Positions 1 through 6,673 of a DNA stretch of 7,487 nt are shown here, in pieces. The stretch comes from Syntrophorhabdus sp. PtaB.Bin184 (GTDB taxonomy: Bacteria; Desulfobacterota; Syntrophorhabdia; Syntrophorhabdales; Syntrophorhabdaceae), in assembly GCA_002067555.1 (NCBI GenBank), contig MVQQ01000169.1:1-7487 (forward strand). Direction: 5' to 3'. The position numbers and the translations under genes are program-made. Under the pieces are notes generated by a model, which saw nothing but the letters and a program-made list of their open reading frames with translations, was not told the DNA's origin and did not search any database. Within the stretch, counting starts at the first letter, position 1, and every line of letters begins with the position of its first letter.

Positions 1-406
1 CTATTCGCCGATCATCAAGTACGGCGACGTCGATTTCCTTCTTTCCTTCGAGCTGCTCGAGGCCCTTCGCTACATCAACTGGGTGAAACCGGACGGCAAG
101 ATCGTCATCAACACCCAGGAGATACTTCCCCCGTCGGTGAGTCTCGGCCAGATGGAGTATCCCAAGGGTGTGGAAGATACCTTTAAGAAGTATTTCAAAG
201 AAAACGTTCACGTTGTAAACGGTATGGGCATAGCGAAAGAGCTCGGCAACCTGCAGGCCCAGAACGTCGTCCTCGTCGGTGCGTTCTCCAACTTCTTCCC
301 GAAGATCAAGGAGGCCTATTTCATCGACGCCATCAAGAAGCTTCTGGCGCCGAAACTCCATGATCTCAATATCAAGGCATTCGAGGCTGGAAGAAAGGCC
401 CTGTAG
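1..406 (+). CDS. iorB: Indolepyruvate:ferredoxin oxidoreductase beta subunit, 3' part (IorB)
   Basis: The reading frame is open from the window edge (first full codon at base 2) and shows about 134 C-terminal residues; whole family members are near 190-200, so roughly the first third is missing. It resembles the IorB / pyruvate-ferredoxin-oxidoreductase gamma-type domain: a stretch reading GDVDFLLSFELLEALRY followed by KPDGKIVINTQ and a PPSV segment is typical of IorB, and VLVGAFSNFF lies further on. With IorA (which carries thiamine diphosphate and Fe-S clusters in known enzymes), IorB oxidatively decarboxylates aryl pyruvates from aromatic amino acids to aryl-acyl-CoA, reducing ferredoxin in the cytoplasm. 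iorA would be expected just upstream, outside the window. The GTG at 83 is internal and not the real start. The gene ends in two tandem TAG codons (404-409). The family call is confident; the substrate is inferred from family. Confidence 0.87.
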   Translation, partial: YSPIIKYGDVDFLLSFELLEALRYINWVKPDGKIVINTQEILPPSVSLGQMEYPKGVEDTFKKYFKENVHVVNGMGIAKELGNLQAQNVVLVGAFSNFFPKIKEAYFIDAIKKLLAPKLHDLNIKAFEAGRKAL

Positions 407-464
407 TAGCCACAGAGGAATATGACTTTCAGTTTCAAGCATTTCGAACAGGAAGAAAGGCCCT
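389..464 (+). repeat. 14-bp direct repeat at iorB end and M16 gene start
   Basis: GGAAGAAAGGCCCT occurs at 389-402, in the last codons of iorB, and again at 451-464, where it forms the left arm of the hairpin at 454-479. The copies are 62 bases apart start to start. Either copy could pair with the right arm at 470-479. This may be chance or a small local duplication. Confidence 0.6.
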
Positions 465-3013
465 TTCGGGGGCCTTTCTCATTCCTCTCGTTCATTGTCC
501 TTGTCTTGCTCGTGATGTTCTCACTTCCCGGAAGGACGGCAGCCATGGAAGTCTACTCTCTTAAGAACGGTCTCACTTATATTTTTGAAGAACGCAGGAA
601 CACCGGCGTCGTCGCCATACAGGTGTGGGTGAATGTGGGCAGCAAGGATGAGGACGACCGGGTGGCCGGCATAACCCATTTCATCGAGCACCTCATCTTC
701 AAGGGGACAGAGAAGCTCAAGGGAAACGCCTTCGCTTCCCGCATAGAGGCCATGGGAGGGAGCGTCAACGCCTTTACCTCCTTTGACAACACCGTCTACC
801 ACATCATCGTACCCTCCCGGGTCTTTCGGGAGGGCTTCGAACTCCTCACGGAATCCGTCAGGAACCCGGCCTTCCCCGAGGATGAGATCGCCAGGGAACG
901 CAAGGTCGTTCTCGAGGAGATAAAGATGGGTGAAGACGATCCCCAGCGGAAGCTCTTCAAGGAGCTTTTCTCCCTGAGCTATCATGGTCAGGCGTACGGG
1001 AGACCGGTCATAGGATTCGCCGACGTCGTGGAAAAGATTACCCGGCAGGACATCGTTGACTACTTTCGGTCGCACTATGTGCCCTCGAACCAGACTGTCG
1101 TTATAACGGGTGATTTCGACAGCGCCCTGGGACACAGGCTGATCACGGAGCACTTCTCTGCAGACCCATCCGTCGTACCCCCGCCTGAACGGCATGTCCC
1201 GAAGGACGGATCTAGGGGAGAGAAAGAGAAGATCCTGGAAAGAGACCTCAGGGAGAGATATATCGCCTTTGCCTACCCGATCCCCAGGAGGACAAGCCCC
1301 GATGTGCCGGCCCTCGACATTCTCGGTGTTATCCTGGGTGATGGGGAGAGTTCCCGGCTCCAGGAGTCCCTGAAGAACCGGAAGGGTATCGTGAACGGGA
1401 TAGCAACGTATGTTTTCACCCCGAAGGAGGAAGGTCTTTTCGTCATCTACGCCAACCATTCGGCCAATGACAGGGACGGGGTGCTCCGGGAGATAGACAG
1501 GGAGATCAAGAGAGTACAAAAGGAAGGCATCAAGGATTGGGAGCTTGTCAAGGCAAGGAACATGCTCAGGGCCTACTATGTCTACGACGCCGAAACAGCG
1601 CAGGGCAGGGCCCGTCAAATAGGCGATTCCAAGACCATGACGGGTGATCCCCGTTTCATAGAGAAGTATCTCAGGGACGTTGACGCGGTCACGGCGGATG
1701 ACGTCCGGAAGGCGGCCGCCACGTACCTCCGGCCCGATGGCCGGCGCACCGTTGTCATGGGGCCCCGCAAGGCCGTGAAGAACCCCTACCGCAAGACGCT
1801 GGATAATGGCCTGACATGCCTCGTGAACAGGAATGCCTCCTCGCCGACCTTTTCCTTCAGGATCGGTTTCACGGGAGGTCTCAAGGCGGAAGAGACCGGA
1901 AGGAACGGTGGATTCAACCTCCTCGCACGAATGCTCCTGAAGGGAACGAAGAGCAAGAATTCCTCGGAGATAGCGAGGCAAATAGACCTTCTTGCGGGAA
2001 CGCTGACACCCTACAACGGACGAAACATTTTTGGGCTGTCGGGCAGGTTTTTGAGCAAGGACATAAAGGAAGTCCTCAAGCTCCTCAAGGAACTCCTCAT
2101 GGAGACATCCATGACGGAACGGGAACTTGCAAGGGTGAAGAGGGAGGTTCTTTCGGAGATACGCCAGCGGGATGACGATCCGGTTTCCTTCACTTTCCTG
2201 CGTTTCAACGAGGCCATATTCGCCGGCCATCCTTACAGCCGTGACCCCATGGGGAGCGAAAAGGACGTGGAAGCGCTGTCCGTCAAAGACATCGGGGACC
2301 TGTACCGCACGTACGTTACCCCCCGCGGTGCCGTCCTTGCCTTGTCGGGAGATATCGACGAAAAAGAGGTCTTTTCGTACTTCGAAGAGTTGTTTGGCGG
2401 GTGGGAAGGTCCGAAGACCGGTCTTGCCAGCGTCAGCGCCCCGCGCGTCGGCAAGGAGGTCGCCGTCGAGAAGGAGATTCAGCAGACCCACATGGTCTTC
2501 GGCTTTGTCGGACCGGGGCTGACCGACGGGGACCGTTACGCTGCTGAGGTCCTCGATGCGGTGCTGAGCGGCATGGGGGGAAGGATGCACAGGGTGTTCA
2601 GGGAGGAAAAACCCTCCGCCTACGCGGTCACCTTCTTCAACCAGATGGCCTACGAGACGGGTGCTATGGGGATCTACATAGGAACAAGCAAGGAATTCGC
2701 AAGGGATGTCATTCGAACCGCTCGTGAAGAGATCGAGAAGATCCGCCGGGAGGGGATTTCCGACAAGGAGGTCCGGGACGGAAAGAACTACCTCATCGGC
2801 AACCATTATATAAGGATGCAGTCCAACGGCGCCATCGCCGCGTCGATGTGCTTCGACACTCTTTACGGCCTCAACCCGGATCTCTTCAAGACCTGGCCGG
2901 GACTCATTGAGAAGGTTGCGAAGGAGGATGTCGACCGCGTGGCCCGCAAATACCTCACTCTGGACTCAATGGTCAGGCTGGTGGTGGGGAAGATAAAGGA
3001 CAATAACAAATGA
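422..3013 (+). CDS. M16 family (pitrilysin/insulinase-like) zinc metallopeptidase, two-domain, probably exported
   Basis: 863-residue protein with two tandem M16 modules. The N-terminal module carries the inverted zinc motif HFIEH (His86, Glu89, His90), with a downstream ligand glutamate in LEEIKMGEDDP (Glu166 by the family's spacing of about 76 residues). A second module starts near residue 457 (LDNGLTCLVNR); the motif position there is degenerate (Asn499, Ala502, Arg503), so it is non-catalytic, as in other fused M16 enzymes. Arg727 and Tyr734 (FREEKPSAY) match the Arg/Tyr pair of the closing C-terminal half. Members form a clam-shell chamber and cut small peptides. Residues 19-35 are a hydrophobic core followed by LPGRTAA, suggesting a signal peptide cut after Ala41 and action outside the cytoplasmic membrane. 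ATG 422 has GAGG only 3 bases upstream, and its n-region is unusually acidic. ATG 545 (residue 42) has AAGGA with an 8-base spacer and would give a cytoplasmic form. It lies 15 bases after iorB, but with a hairpin in between. Natural substrate unknown. Confidence 0.9.
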   Translation: MTFSFKHFEQEERPFRGPFSFLSFIVLVLLVMFSLPGRTAAMEVYSLKNGLTYIFEERRNTGVVAIQVWVNVGSKDEDDRVAGITHFIEHLIFKGTEKLKGNAFASRIEAMGGSVNAFTSFDNTVYHIIVPSRVFREGFELLTESVRNPAFPEDEIARERKVVLEEIKMGEDDPQRKLFKELFSLSYHGQAYGRPVIGFADVVEKITRQDIVDYFRSHYVPSNQTVVITGDFDSALGHRLITEHFSADPSVVPPPERHVPKDGSRGEKEKILERDLRERYIAFAYPIPRRTSPDVPALDILGVILGDGESSRLQESLKNRKGIVNGIATYVFTPKEEGLFVIYANHSANDRDGVLREIDREIKRVQKEGIKDWELVKARNMLRAYYVYDAETAQGRARQIGDSKTMTGDPRFIEKYLRDVDAVTADDVRKAAATYLRPDGRRTVVMGPRKAVKNPYRKTLDNGLTCLVNRNASSPTFSFRIGFTGGLKAEETGRNGGFNLLARMLLKGTKSKNSSEIARQIDLLAGTLTPYNGRNIFGLSGRFLSKDIKEVLKLLKELLMETSMTERELARVKREVLSEIRQRDDDPVSFTFLRFNEAIFAGHPYSRDPMGSEKDVEALSVKDIGDLYRTYVTPRGAVLALSGDIDEKEVFSYFEELFGGWEGPKTGLASVSAPRVGKEVAVEKEIQQTHMVFGFVGPGLTDGDRYAAEVLDAVLSGMGGRMHRVFREEKPSAYAVTFFNQMAYETGAMGIYIGTSKEFARDVIRTAREEIEKIRREGISDKEVRDGKNYLIGNHYIRMQSNGAIAASMCFDTLYGLNPDLFKTWPGLIEKVAKEDVDRVARKYLTLDSMVRLVVGKIKDNNK
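454..479 (+). terminator. Terminator-like hairpin after iorB, inside the long M16 reading frame
   Basis: A 10-bp perfect stem (AGAAAGGCCC at 454-463 with GGGCCTTTCT at 470-479) encloses a 6-base loop TTTCGG. The bases after it are pyrimidine- and T-rich but have no run of more than three T, so it is an imperfect intrinsic terminator. It lies about 50 bases after the iorB stop, a normal place to end the ior transcript. It also overlaps codons 11-20 of the longest M16 frame, so it could instead act as a leader structure affecting M16 expression. Confidence 0.5.
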
Positions 3014-3033
3014 CCGGGGATGGCCGGGCCTTT

Positions 3034-3061
3034 CCCATGACCCATCACCTATAACCCATAT
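3034..3061 (+). repeat. Degenerate tandem heptamer repeat in convergent spacer
   Basis: Four consecutive 7-base units read CCCATGA, CCCATCA, CCTATAA and CCCATAT in exact register, consensus CCCATNA. They fill much of the 72-base spacer between the convergent M16 and aminotransferase genes. No function is visible. Confidence 0.7.
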
Positions 3062-3082
3062 CCTGCGTTATTACCCTTTTTC

Positions 3083-3096
3083 TGGTCATTGGTCAT
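3083..3096 (+). repeat. Two perfect tandem heptamers at the aminotransferase 3' end
   Basis: TGGTCAT is repeated twice without a gap. On the minus strand this reads AATGACC in tandem, and the first TGA read into is the aminotransferase stop codon (3086-3088). The same AATGACC occurs on the plus strand at 3009-3015 and contains the M16 stop. The element thus encodes the last residues (NDQ) of the aminotransferase and is inverted relative to the M16 end. Confidence 0.65.
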
Positions 3097-4219
3097 TCTC
3101 ACTATCTTCATCCTGTTTCTCAAAGAATGACCTTATGCTCTGGATAATGTAGTCTTTTTCTTTCTTCTTCAATTCCGGGAAGACGGGGATGGCGAGACTT
3201 GTCCTGGCTGCCTCTTCGGCGATGGGAAGATCGCCCTCCTTGAGACCGAGGTAAGAGAAGCAGGGTTGAAGATGAAGTGGGAGGGGATAGTAGATCCCCG
3301 TCATAATCCCTTTTTCCTTCAGGTGGAGCTGAAGAGCATCCCTCCGCACTGTCCGGACAACGTAGTGATGGAAGATGTGTGACGTCTCGTCGTCGATGGC
3401 GGGAAGCACGAGGGGAAGGTCCCTCAGATGCATGTTGTAGTAACCCGCGGTCTCGAGACGCGTCCTGTTCCAGGAGGCGAGCCTTTTCAATTTGACGCAG
3501 AGTGCCAGGGCCTTGATCTCGTCAAGGCGGCTGTTGAATCCGATCGTCTCGTGGATATACGGTTTCTCCCCCATCCCATGGACACGAAGCTTGCGGACCT
3601 TCTCGCCGAGGTCGGGGCGCCGGGTGAGTACCATCCCCCCCTCACCGATACCGCCAAGGTTTTTCGTGGGATAGAAACTGGTGGCGGCAATGTCACCGAA
3701 GGTGCCGGCGGCCGCCCCGCCCCGCCTTGCCCCGAGCGCCTGCGCCATGTCCTCGACGACAGCCACACCGTGTTTTTCCGCAATGGCGAGGATCCTTTTC
3801 ATGTCGCAGATCCTCCCGAAAAGGTGCACGACTATGATGGCCCTCGTTTTCGGAGTGATCGCCTCCTCGACCTTTGCCGGATCGATATTCATGTCGCTGT
3901 CCCCAATGTCGGCAAAGACAGGCCGGGCACCCACGAGGGCGATGGAGCTTGCCGTCGAGAAGAAGGTATAGGGCGTGGTCACAACCTCGTCCCCCTGGCC
4001 GATGCCGAGCGCCATGAGGGAAAGGATGAGGGCGTCGGTGCCATTGGCGCAGGAGATGGCATGTGCCGCCCCTGTCATGGAGGACACCTCTCCTTCGAGT
4101 TCCTGACAGTACCGCCCGAGGATCAGCTTCTGCTCGTTCAGTATCTCCCGTATGCCTTTGAGGACATCCTTCCTGACTCCCTTGAACTGCGCCTTCAGGT
4201 TGATGGGGGGAATGTTCAT
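3086..4219 (-). CDS. DegT/DnrJ/EryC1/StrS-family PLP-dependent aminotransferase
   Basis: 377-residue fold-type I PLP enzyme of the sugar aminotransferase family, which usually moves an amino group from glutamate to a nucleotide-linked keto-sugar for cell-surface glycans. Numbered from the chosen start, it opens with MNIPPINLKAQF, has the phosphate-binding NGTDAL (59-64), the ring-contacting EDMAQ (Asp157, Gln160), the Schiff-base lysine in SFYPTKNLGGIGEGG (Lys186), and the family GFNSRLDEI (229-237). The length is normal. I chose ATG at 4219 because it follows AAGGA at a 10-base spacing and matches the usual family N-terminus; an in-frame ATG at 4246 lacks a ribosome binding site. The tail is acidic (QDEDSENDQ) and its last codons lie in a heptamer repeat. 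It stands alone between catabolic genes, convergent with the M16 gene and divergent from the thiolase operon, with no other glycan gene in view, so the exact sugar substrate cannot be named. Confidence 0.93.
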   Translation of the reverse strand: MNIPPINLKAQFKGVRKDVLKGIREILNEQKLILGRYCQELEGEVSSMTGAAHAISCANGTDALILSLMALGIGQGDEVVTTPYTFFSTASSIALVGARPVFADIGDSDMNIDPAKVEEAITPKTRAIIVVHLFGRICDMKRILAIAEKHGVAVVEDMAQALGARRGGAAAGTFGDIAATSFYPTKNLGGIGEGGMVLTRRPDLGEKVRKLRVHGMGEKPYIHETIGFNSRLDEIKALALCVKLKRLASWNRTRLETAGYYNMHLRDLPLVLPAIDDETSHIFHHYVVRTVRRDALQLHLKEKGIMTGIYYPLPLHLQPCFSYLGLKEGDLPIAEEAARTSLAIPVFPELKKKEKDYIIQSIRSFFEKQDEDSENDQ

Positions 4220-4268
4220 ATTTGCAGCATCCTTTCGTTGTGGCATGTGATCGGCGGCGGATCGGACT

Positions 4269-4298
4269 ATGTTAGCATATTATCTCCCGCGAACTCAA
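4269..4298 (-). promoter_or_regulatory. Possible promoter for the aminotransferase gene
   Basis: On the minus strand TTGAGT (4293-4298) is followed after 18 bases by TAACAT (4269-4274), an acceptable sigma-70-like pair about 50 bases ahead of the chosen ATG. The surrounding bases are AT-rich compared with the flanks, with an overlapping GATAAT. The match is moderate and unverified. Confidence 0.35.
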
Positions 4299-4515
4299 TA
4301 TTTCGTTCTGTCCTCTCGCCGTGGTCCCCGGACGGGTCGCGACCGCGGACACCTCCTTGCCCCGGCAAGGATCGGCCCATCCCGTAACCTCTTCCGAAAA
4401 GGAGTGCAGCCGGGGGCCGCAGGGTTGTCCCCAATGCGTCCGCAGGTTTTCCACGCGCCGGGCCGGGATGTCGAAAAAGATGCCCGGGAAGGTATCCCGA
4501 CAACCATTAAAACCG
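4299..4515. other. Palindrome-rich spacer with no recognised gene
   Basis: About 215 GC-rich bases lie between the two divergent promoter candidates. Open frames of 78-152 codons cross it on both strands, but none has a convincing ribosome binding site or a recognisable protein motif, and they overlap one another, as expected in stop-poor GC-rich DNA. Three dyads sit close together: GTCCCCGGAC at 4324-4333, GGTCGCGACC at 4335-4344, and an 8-bp inverted repeat at 4354-4371. It could hold operators, an unrecognised small RNA, or decayed coding sequence; the sequence alone does not decide. Confidence 0.4.
4354..4371. repeat. Perfect 8-bp inverted repeat
   Basis: TCCTTGCC and GGCAAGGA are separated by two C residues. 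The symmetry suits a dimeric repressor site or a small hairpin. It lies about 145 bases upstream of the thiolase -35 box, far for a classical operator. No T-run follows on either strand, so it is not an intrinsic terminator. Confidence 0.5.
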
Positions 4516-4544
4516 TTGACAAATACTTGGAATTGCGATAAAAA
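4516..4544 (+). promoter_or_regulatory. Sigma-70-type promoter of the thiolase-crotonase-etfB operon
   Basis: A perfect -35 box TTGACA (4516-4521) is followed after 17 bases by TAAAAA (4539-4544), which matches four of six -10 positions; an offset GATAAA is an alternative. The stretch is clearly AT-rich against a GC-rich background and ends about 40 bases before the thiolase ATG. Just downstream TGAAATTTTTTTCA (4550-4563) is a short 5-bp dyad around the likely transcription start that could bind a regulator; that role is speculative. Confidence 0.6.
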
Positions 4545-4585
4545 CATTGTGAAATTTTTTTCAACTGAACTGAAAGGAGACCTGT

Positions 4586-5872
4586 ATGAAAGAGGCAGTT
4601 ATTGTTTCGTGCGCCAGAACTGCGATCGGCCAGTTCGGTCAGTCATTGAAGGATGTATCCGTTATCACGCTTGGTGCAACAGCGATCAAGGAAGCGATCA
4701 AGAGGGCGGGGATCAGGCCTTCGAAGAGCAAGGACAAGGAATTTGCGCCGGCGATCTTCGAAGGAAAAACAGACACTGAACTGGAAGCAAAGTCCTACGA
4801 TTACGACAGTGGTTTGAAAGAGGTCGTCATCGACGAAGTTATCATGGGCAATGTCATTCAGGCGGGACTCGGTCAGAACTCGGCGCGCCAGGCCAGCATT
4901 CGCGGGGGCGTTCCGAAAGAAACAGCTGCTTATACGATCAACAAAGTGTGTTCATCGGGATTGAGGGCGATCATCGCCGGCGCCGGTTCCATCATGCTCG
5001 GCGAGAACGAGATCGTTGTGGCGGGCGGAATGGAAAACATGAGCCTTGCCCCCTTTACAGTGCCGGGACTGAGGTGGGGAGCACGTATGTTCGACACCAA
5101 GGCCGTCGACCTCATGGTCCTCGACGGTGTTTGGGAGATCTTCTATGGCTACCACATGGGCTTCACCGCGGAAAACATCGCGGCAAAGTACGGGATCTCC
5201 AGGGAAGAGCAGGACAAGTTCGGCCTCTTGAGCCATCAGAGGGCGAGAGCGGCCATAAAGGCGGGATGGTTCAAGGACGAGATCGTTCCCGTAACGATAC
5301 CCCAGAAGAAAGGCAACCCCATCGTCTTCGACACCGATGAGAGACCGATGGATACGACTCTGGAAAAGATGCTTTCCTTGCCCCCCGCATTCAAGAAGGA
5401 TGGCGGGACGGTCACCGCAGGAAATGCCTCAGGATTGAACGATTGCGCATCCGCAGCGGTGTTGATGACGCGGGATAAGGCGAAGGAACTGGGCATCAAA
5501 CCGATGGGCAGGATCATCTCCTGGGCGAATGGCGGCGTAGACCCGGCATACATGGGTCTGGGTCCCATCCCGGCCATCAAGAAGGCTCTCAAGAAAGCCA
5601 ACATGACCATCGATCAGATCGACTGCATCGAACTCAATGAAGCCTTTGCTTCACAGTCCATCGCCTGCATCAGGGAGCTGGGCATCAACATGGACAAGTG
5701 CAACATGTTCGGCGGCGGAATCTCCCTCGGACACCCCATCGGCTGCACGGGCGCACGGCTCGTCACCACAGCCCTGTACCAGATGAAGCGGCTCGGCCTC
5801 AAGACCGGTCTCGTATCCATGTGCATCGGCGGTGGTATGGGTCTCGCCGCTATCATCGAATGCGAGGCGTGA
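4586..5872 (+). CDS. Acetyl-CoA C-acetyltransferase (thiolase)
   Basis: 428-residue thiolase that reversibly condenses two acetyl-CoA to acetoacetyl-CoA or cleaves 3-ketoacyl-CoA. All catalytic features are present: nucleophilic Cys122 in INKVCSSGLRA, the NEAF loop (Asn351-Phe354), His383 in GGGISLGHPIGCTGAR, and Cys413 in CIGGGMG. The N-terminus KEAVIVSCARTAIGQFGQSL is standard. ATG 4586 follows AAGGAG with a 6-base spacer. The protein is about 35 residues longer than the usual 390-395, and the excess is a charged insertion at about residues 46-80, between the AIKRAGI helix and the VDEVIMGNV-like strand (here VIDEVIMGNVIQAGLGQNSARQA). It is first in an operon: its TGA overlaps the ATG of the crotonase gene. 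In the context of crotonase and ETF it most likely works in C4 acyl-CoA (butyrate-type) metabolism, in the degradative or synthetic direction. Chain-length specificity cannot be read from sequence. Confidence 0.95.
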   Translation: MKEAVIVSCARTAIGQFGQSLKDVSVITLGATAIKEAIKRAGIRPSKSKDKEFAPAIFEGKTDTELEAKSYDYDSGLKEVVIDEVIMGNVIQAGLGQNSARQASIRGGVPKETAAYTINKVCSSGLRAIIAGAGSIMLGENEIVVAGGMENMSLAPFTVPGLRWGARMFDTKAVDLMVLDGVWEIFYGYHMGFTAENIAAKYGISREEQDKFGLLSHQRARAAIKAGWFKDEIVPVTIPQKKGNPIVFDTDERPMDTTLEKMLSLPPAFKKDGGTVTAGNASGLNDCASAAVLMTRDKAKELGIKPMGRIISWANGGVDPAYMGLGPIPAIKKALKKANMTIDQIDCIELNEAFASQSIACIRELGINMDKCNMFGGGISLGHPIGCTGARLVTTALYQMKRLGLKTGLVSMCIGGGMGLAAIIECEA

Positions 5873-6654
5873 TGATGGAATTCAAGAACCTTGTCGTTGA
5901 AAAGAAGGACGGTATAGCCATTCTGAAGTTCAACAGGCCCAAGGCGTTAAACGCCCTCAATTCGGAGACGCTCGTCGAGTTGAAGGCGGCGGGCGAGGCC
6001 CTCAACAAGGACAGCGAAGTCCGTGTCGTCATAGTGACGGGAGAAGGCAAGGCCTTTGTCGCAGGGGCAGATATCCTGGAGATGAAGGACCTGACGGCCC
6101 TGGAGGGGATGGCCTTCTCAGCCAGGGGGCACGAGGCGTTCGCCACCCTCGAGAACATGGAAAAGCCGGTGATAGCCGCAGTGAACGGATTTGCCCTGGG
6201 TGGCGGGTTCGAGGTGGCTCTGGCCTGCGACATCATATATGCTTCCGACAAGGCAAAAGTCGGTTTTCCCGAAACGGGCCTGGGAATACATCCCGGATTC
6301 GGGGGAACGCAGCGGACGGCAAAACTGGTCGGGCTGGCAAAGGCGAAGGAACTCATCTTTACGGCAAAAACGATCGGAGCCGCCGAGGCATATGAAATGG
6401 GCCTTCTCAATAAGGTTGTGCCCGATGATCAACTCATGACGGAGGTCATGGGCCTGGCTGCCAGGATCAGCGCGAACGGACCTTTCGCGGTCAGACTGGC
6501 GAAGGAATGCGTCAACAAGAGCCTCTCTCTCGATAACAAGGAAGGGCTCACCCTCGAGGCAAAAGACTTCGGGCTTTGCTTTGCGACGAAGGACCAGAAA
6601 GAGGGCATGACGGCATTCGTGGAAAAAAGAAAAGCCACCTTTAAGGGTGAATAA
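5872..6654 (+). CDS. Enoyl-CoA hydratase / crotonase
   Basis: 260-residue enzyme of normal family length that adds water to trans-2-enoyl-CoA, for example crotonyl-CoA to 3-hydroxybutyryl-CoA. The start NLVVEKKDGIAILKFNRP leads to the first oxyanion-hole segment AFVAGADILEM, the second in GFALGGGFEVALACD, and both catalytic acids: Glu114 (GGGFE) and Glu134 (GFPETGLG), 20 residues apart as in rat hydratase Glu144 and Glu164. PGFGGTQR follows. Both glutamates being present favours true hydratase activity over isomerase or dehalogenase relatives. The ATG at 5872 overlaps the thiolase stop (ATGA); a second ATG directly follows at 5875 and is better spaced (7 bases) from the GAGG at 5864-5867, so the true protein may be one residue shorter. 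The overlap implies translational coupling with the thiolase. The missing partner, a 3-hydroxyacyl-CoA dehydrogenase, is not in this window. Confidence 0.95.
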   Translation: MMEFKNLVVEKKDGIAILKFNRPKALNALNSETLVELKAAGEALNKDSEVRVVIVTGEGKAFVAGADILEMKDLTALEGMAFSARGHEAFATLENMEKPVIAAVNGFALGGGFEVALACDIIYASDKAKVGFPETGLGIHPGFGGTQRTAKLVGLAKAKELIFTAKTIGAAEAYEMGLLNKVVPDDQLMTEVMGLAARISANGPFAVRLAKECVNKSLSLDNKEGLTLEAKDFGLCFATKDQKEGMTAFVEKRKATFKGE

Positions 6655-6673
6655 AACATATAAGGAGGACACT

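Noticed and set aside
521..2806. A 761-codon open frame antisense to the M16 gene
   Set aside because: It is fully contained opposite a well-supported M16 protein with catalytic motifs. In GC-biased genes, rarity of TTA, CTA and TCA codons leaves the opposite strand free of stops; the translation shows no recognisable domain.
3014..3033. Possible terminator in the GC-rich bases after the M16 stop
   Set aside because: Only 4-bp CCGG/GGCC self-complementary pieces are present and no T-run follows on either strand. The T5 at 3077-3081 has no stem in front of it.
3428..4387. A 319-codon open frame antisense to the aminotransferase
   Set aside because: It lies opposite a clear PLP aminotransferase with intact motifs. 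Its composition is that of a shadow frame and it has no ribosome binding site of note.
4267..4564. Several overlapping 78-91-codon frames in the divergent spacer
   Set aside because: They overlap one another on both strands, lack good start signals and recognisable motifs, and some run through the thiolase promoter.
6647..6673. Upstream GTG start for etfB at 6647
   Set aside because: It would overlap the crotonase gene and add nine residues that include the translated ribosome binding site; GTG 6674 has ideal spacing and gives the family N-terminus.
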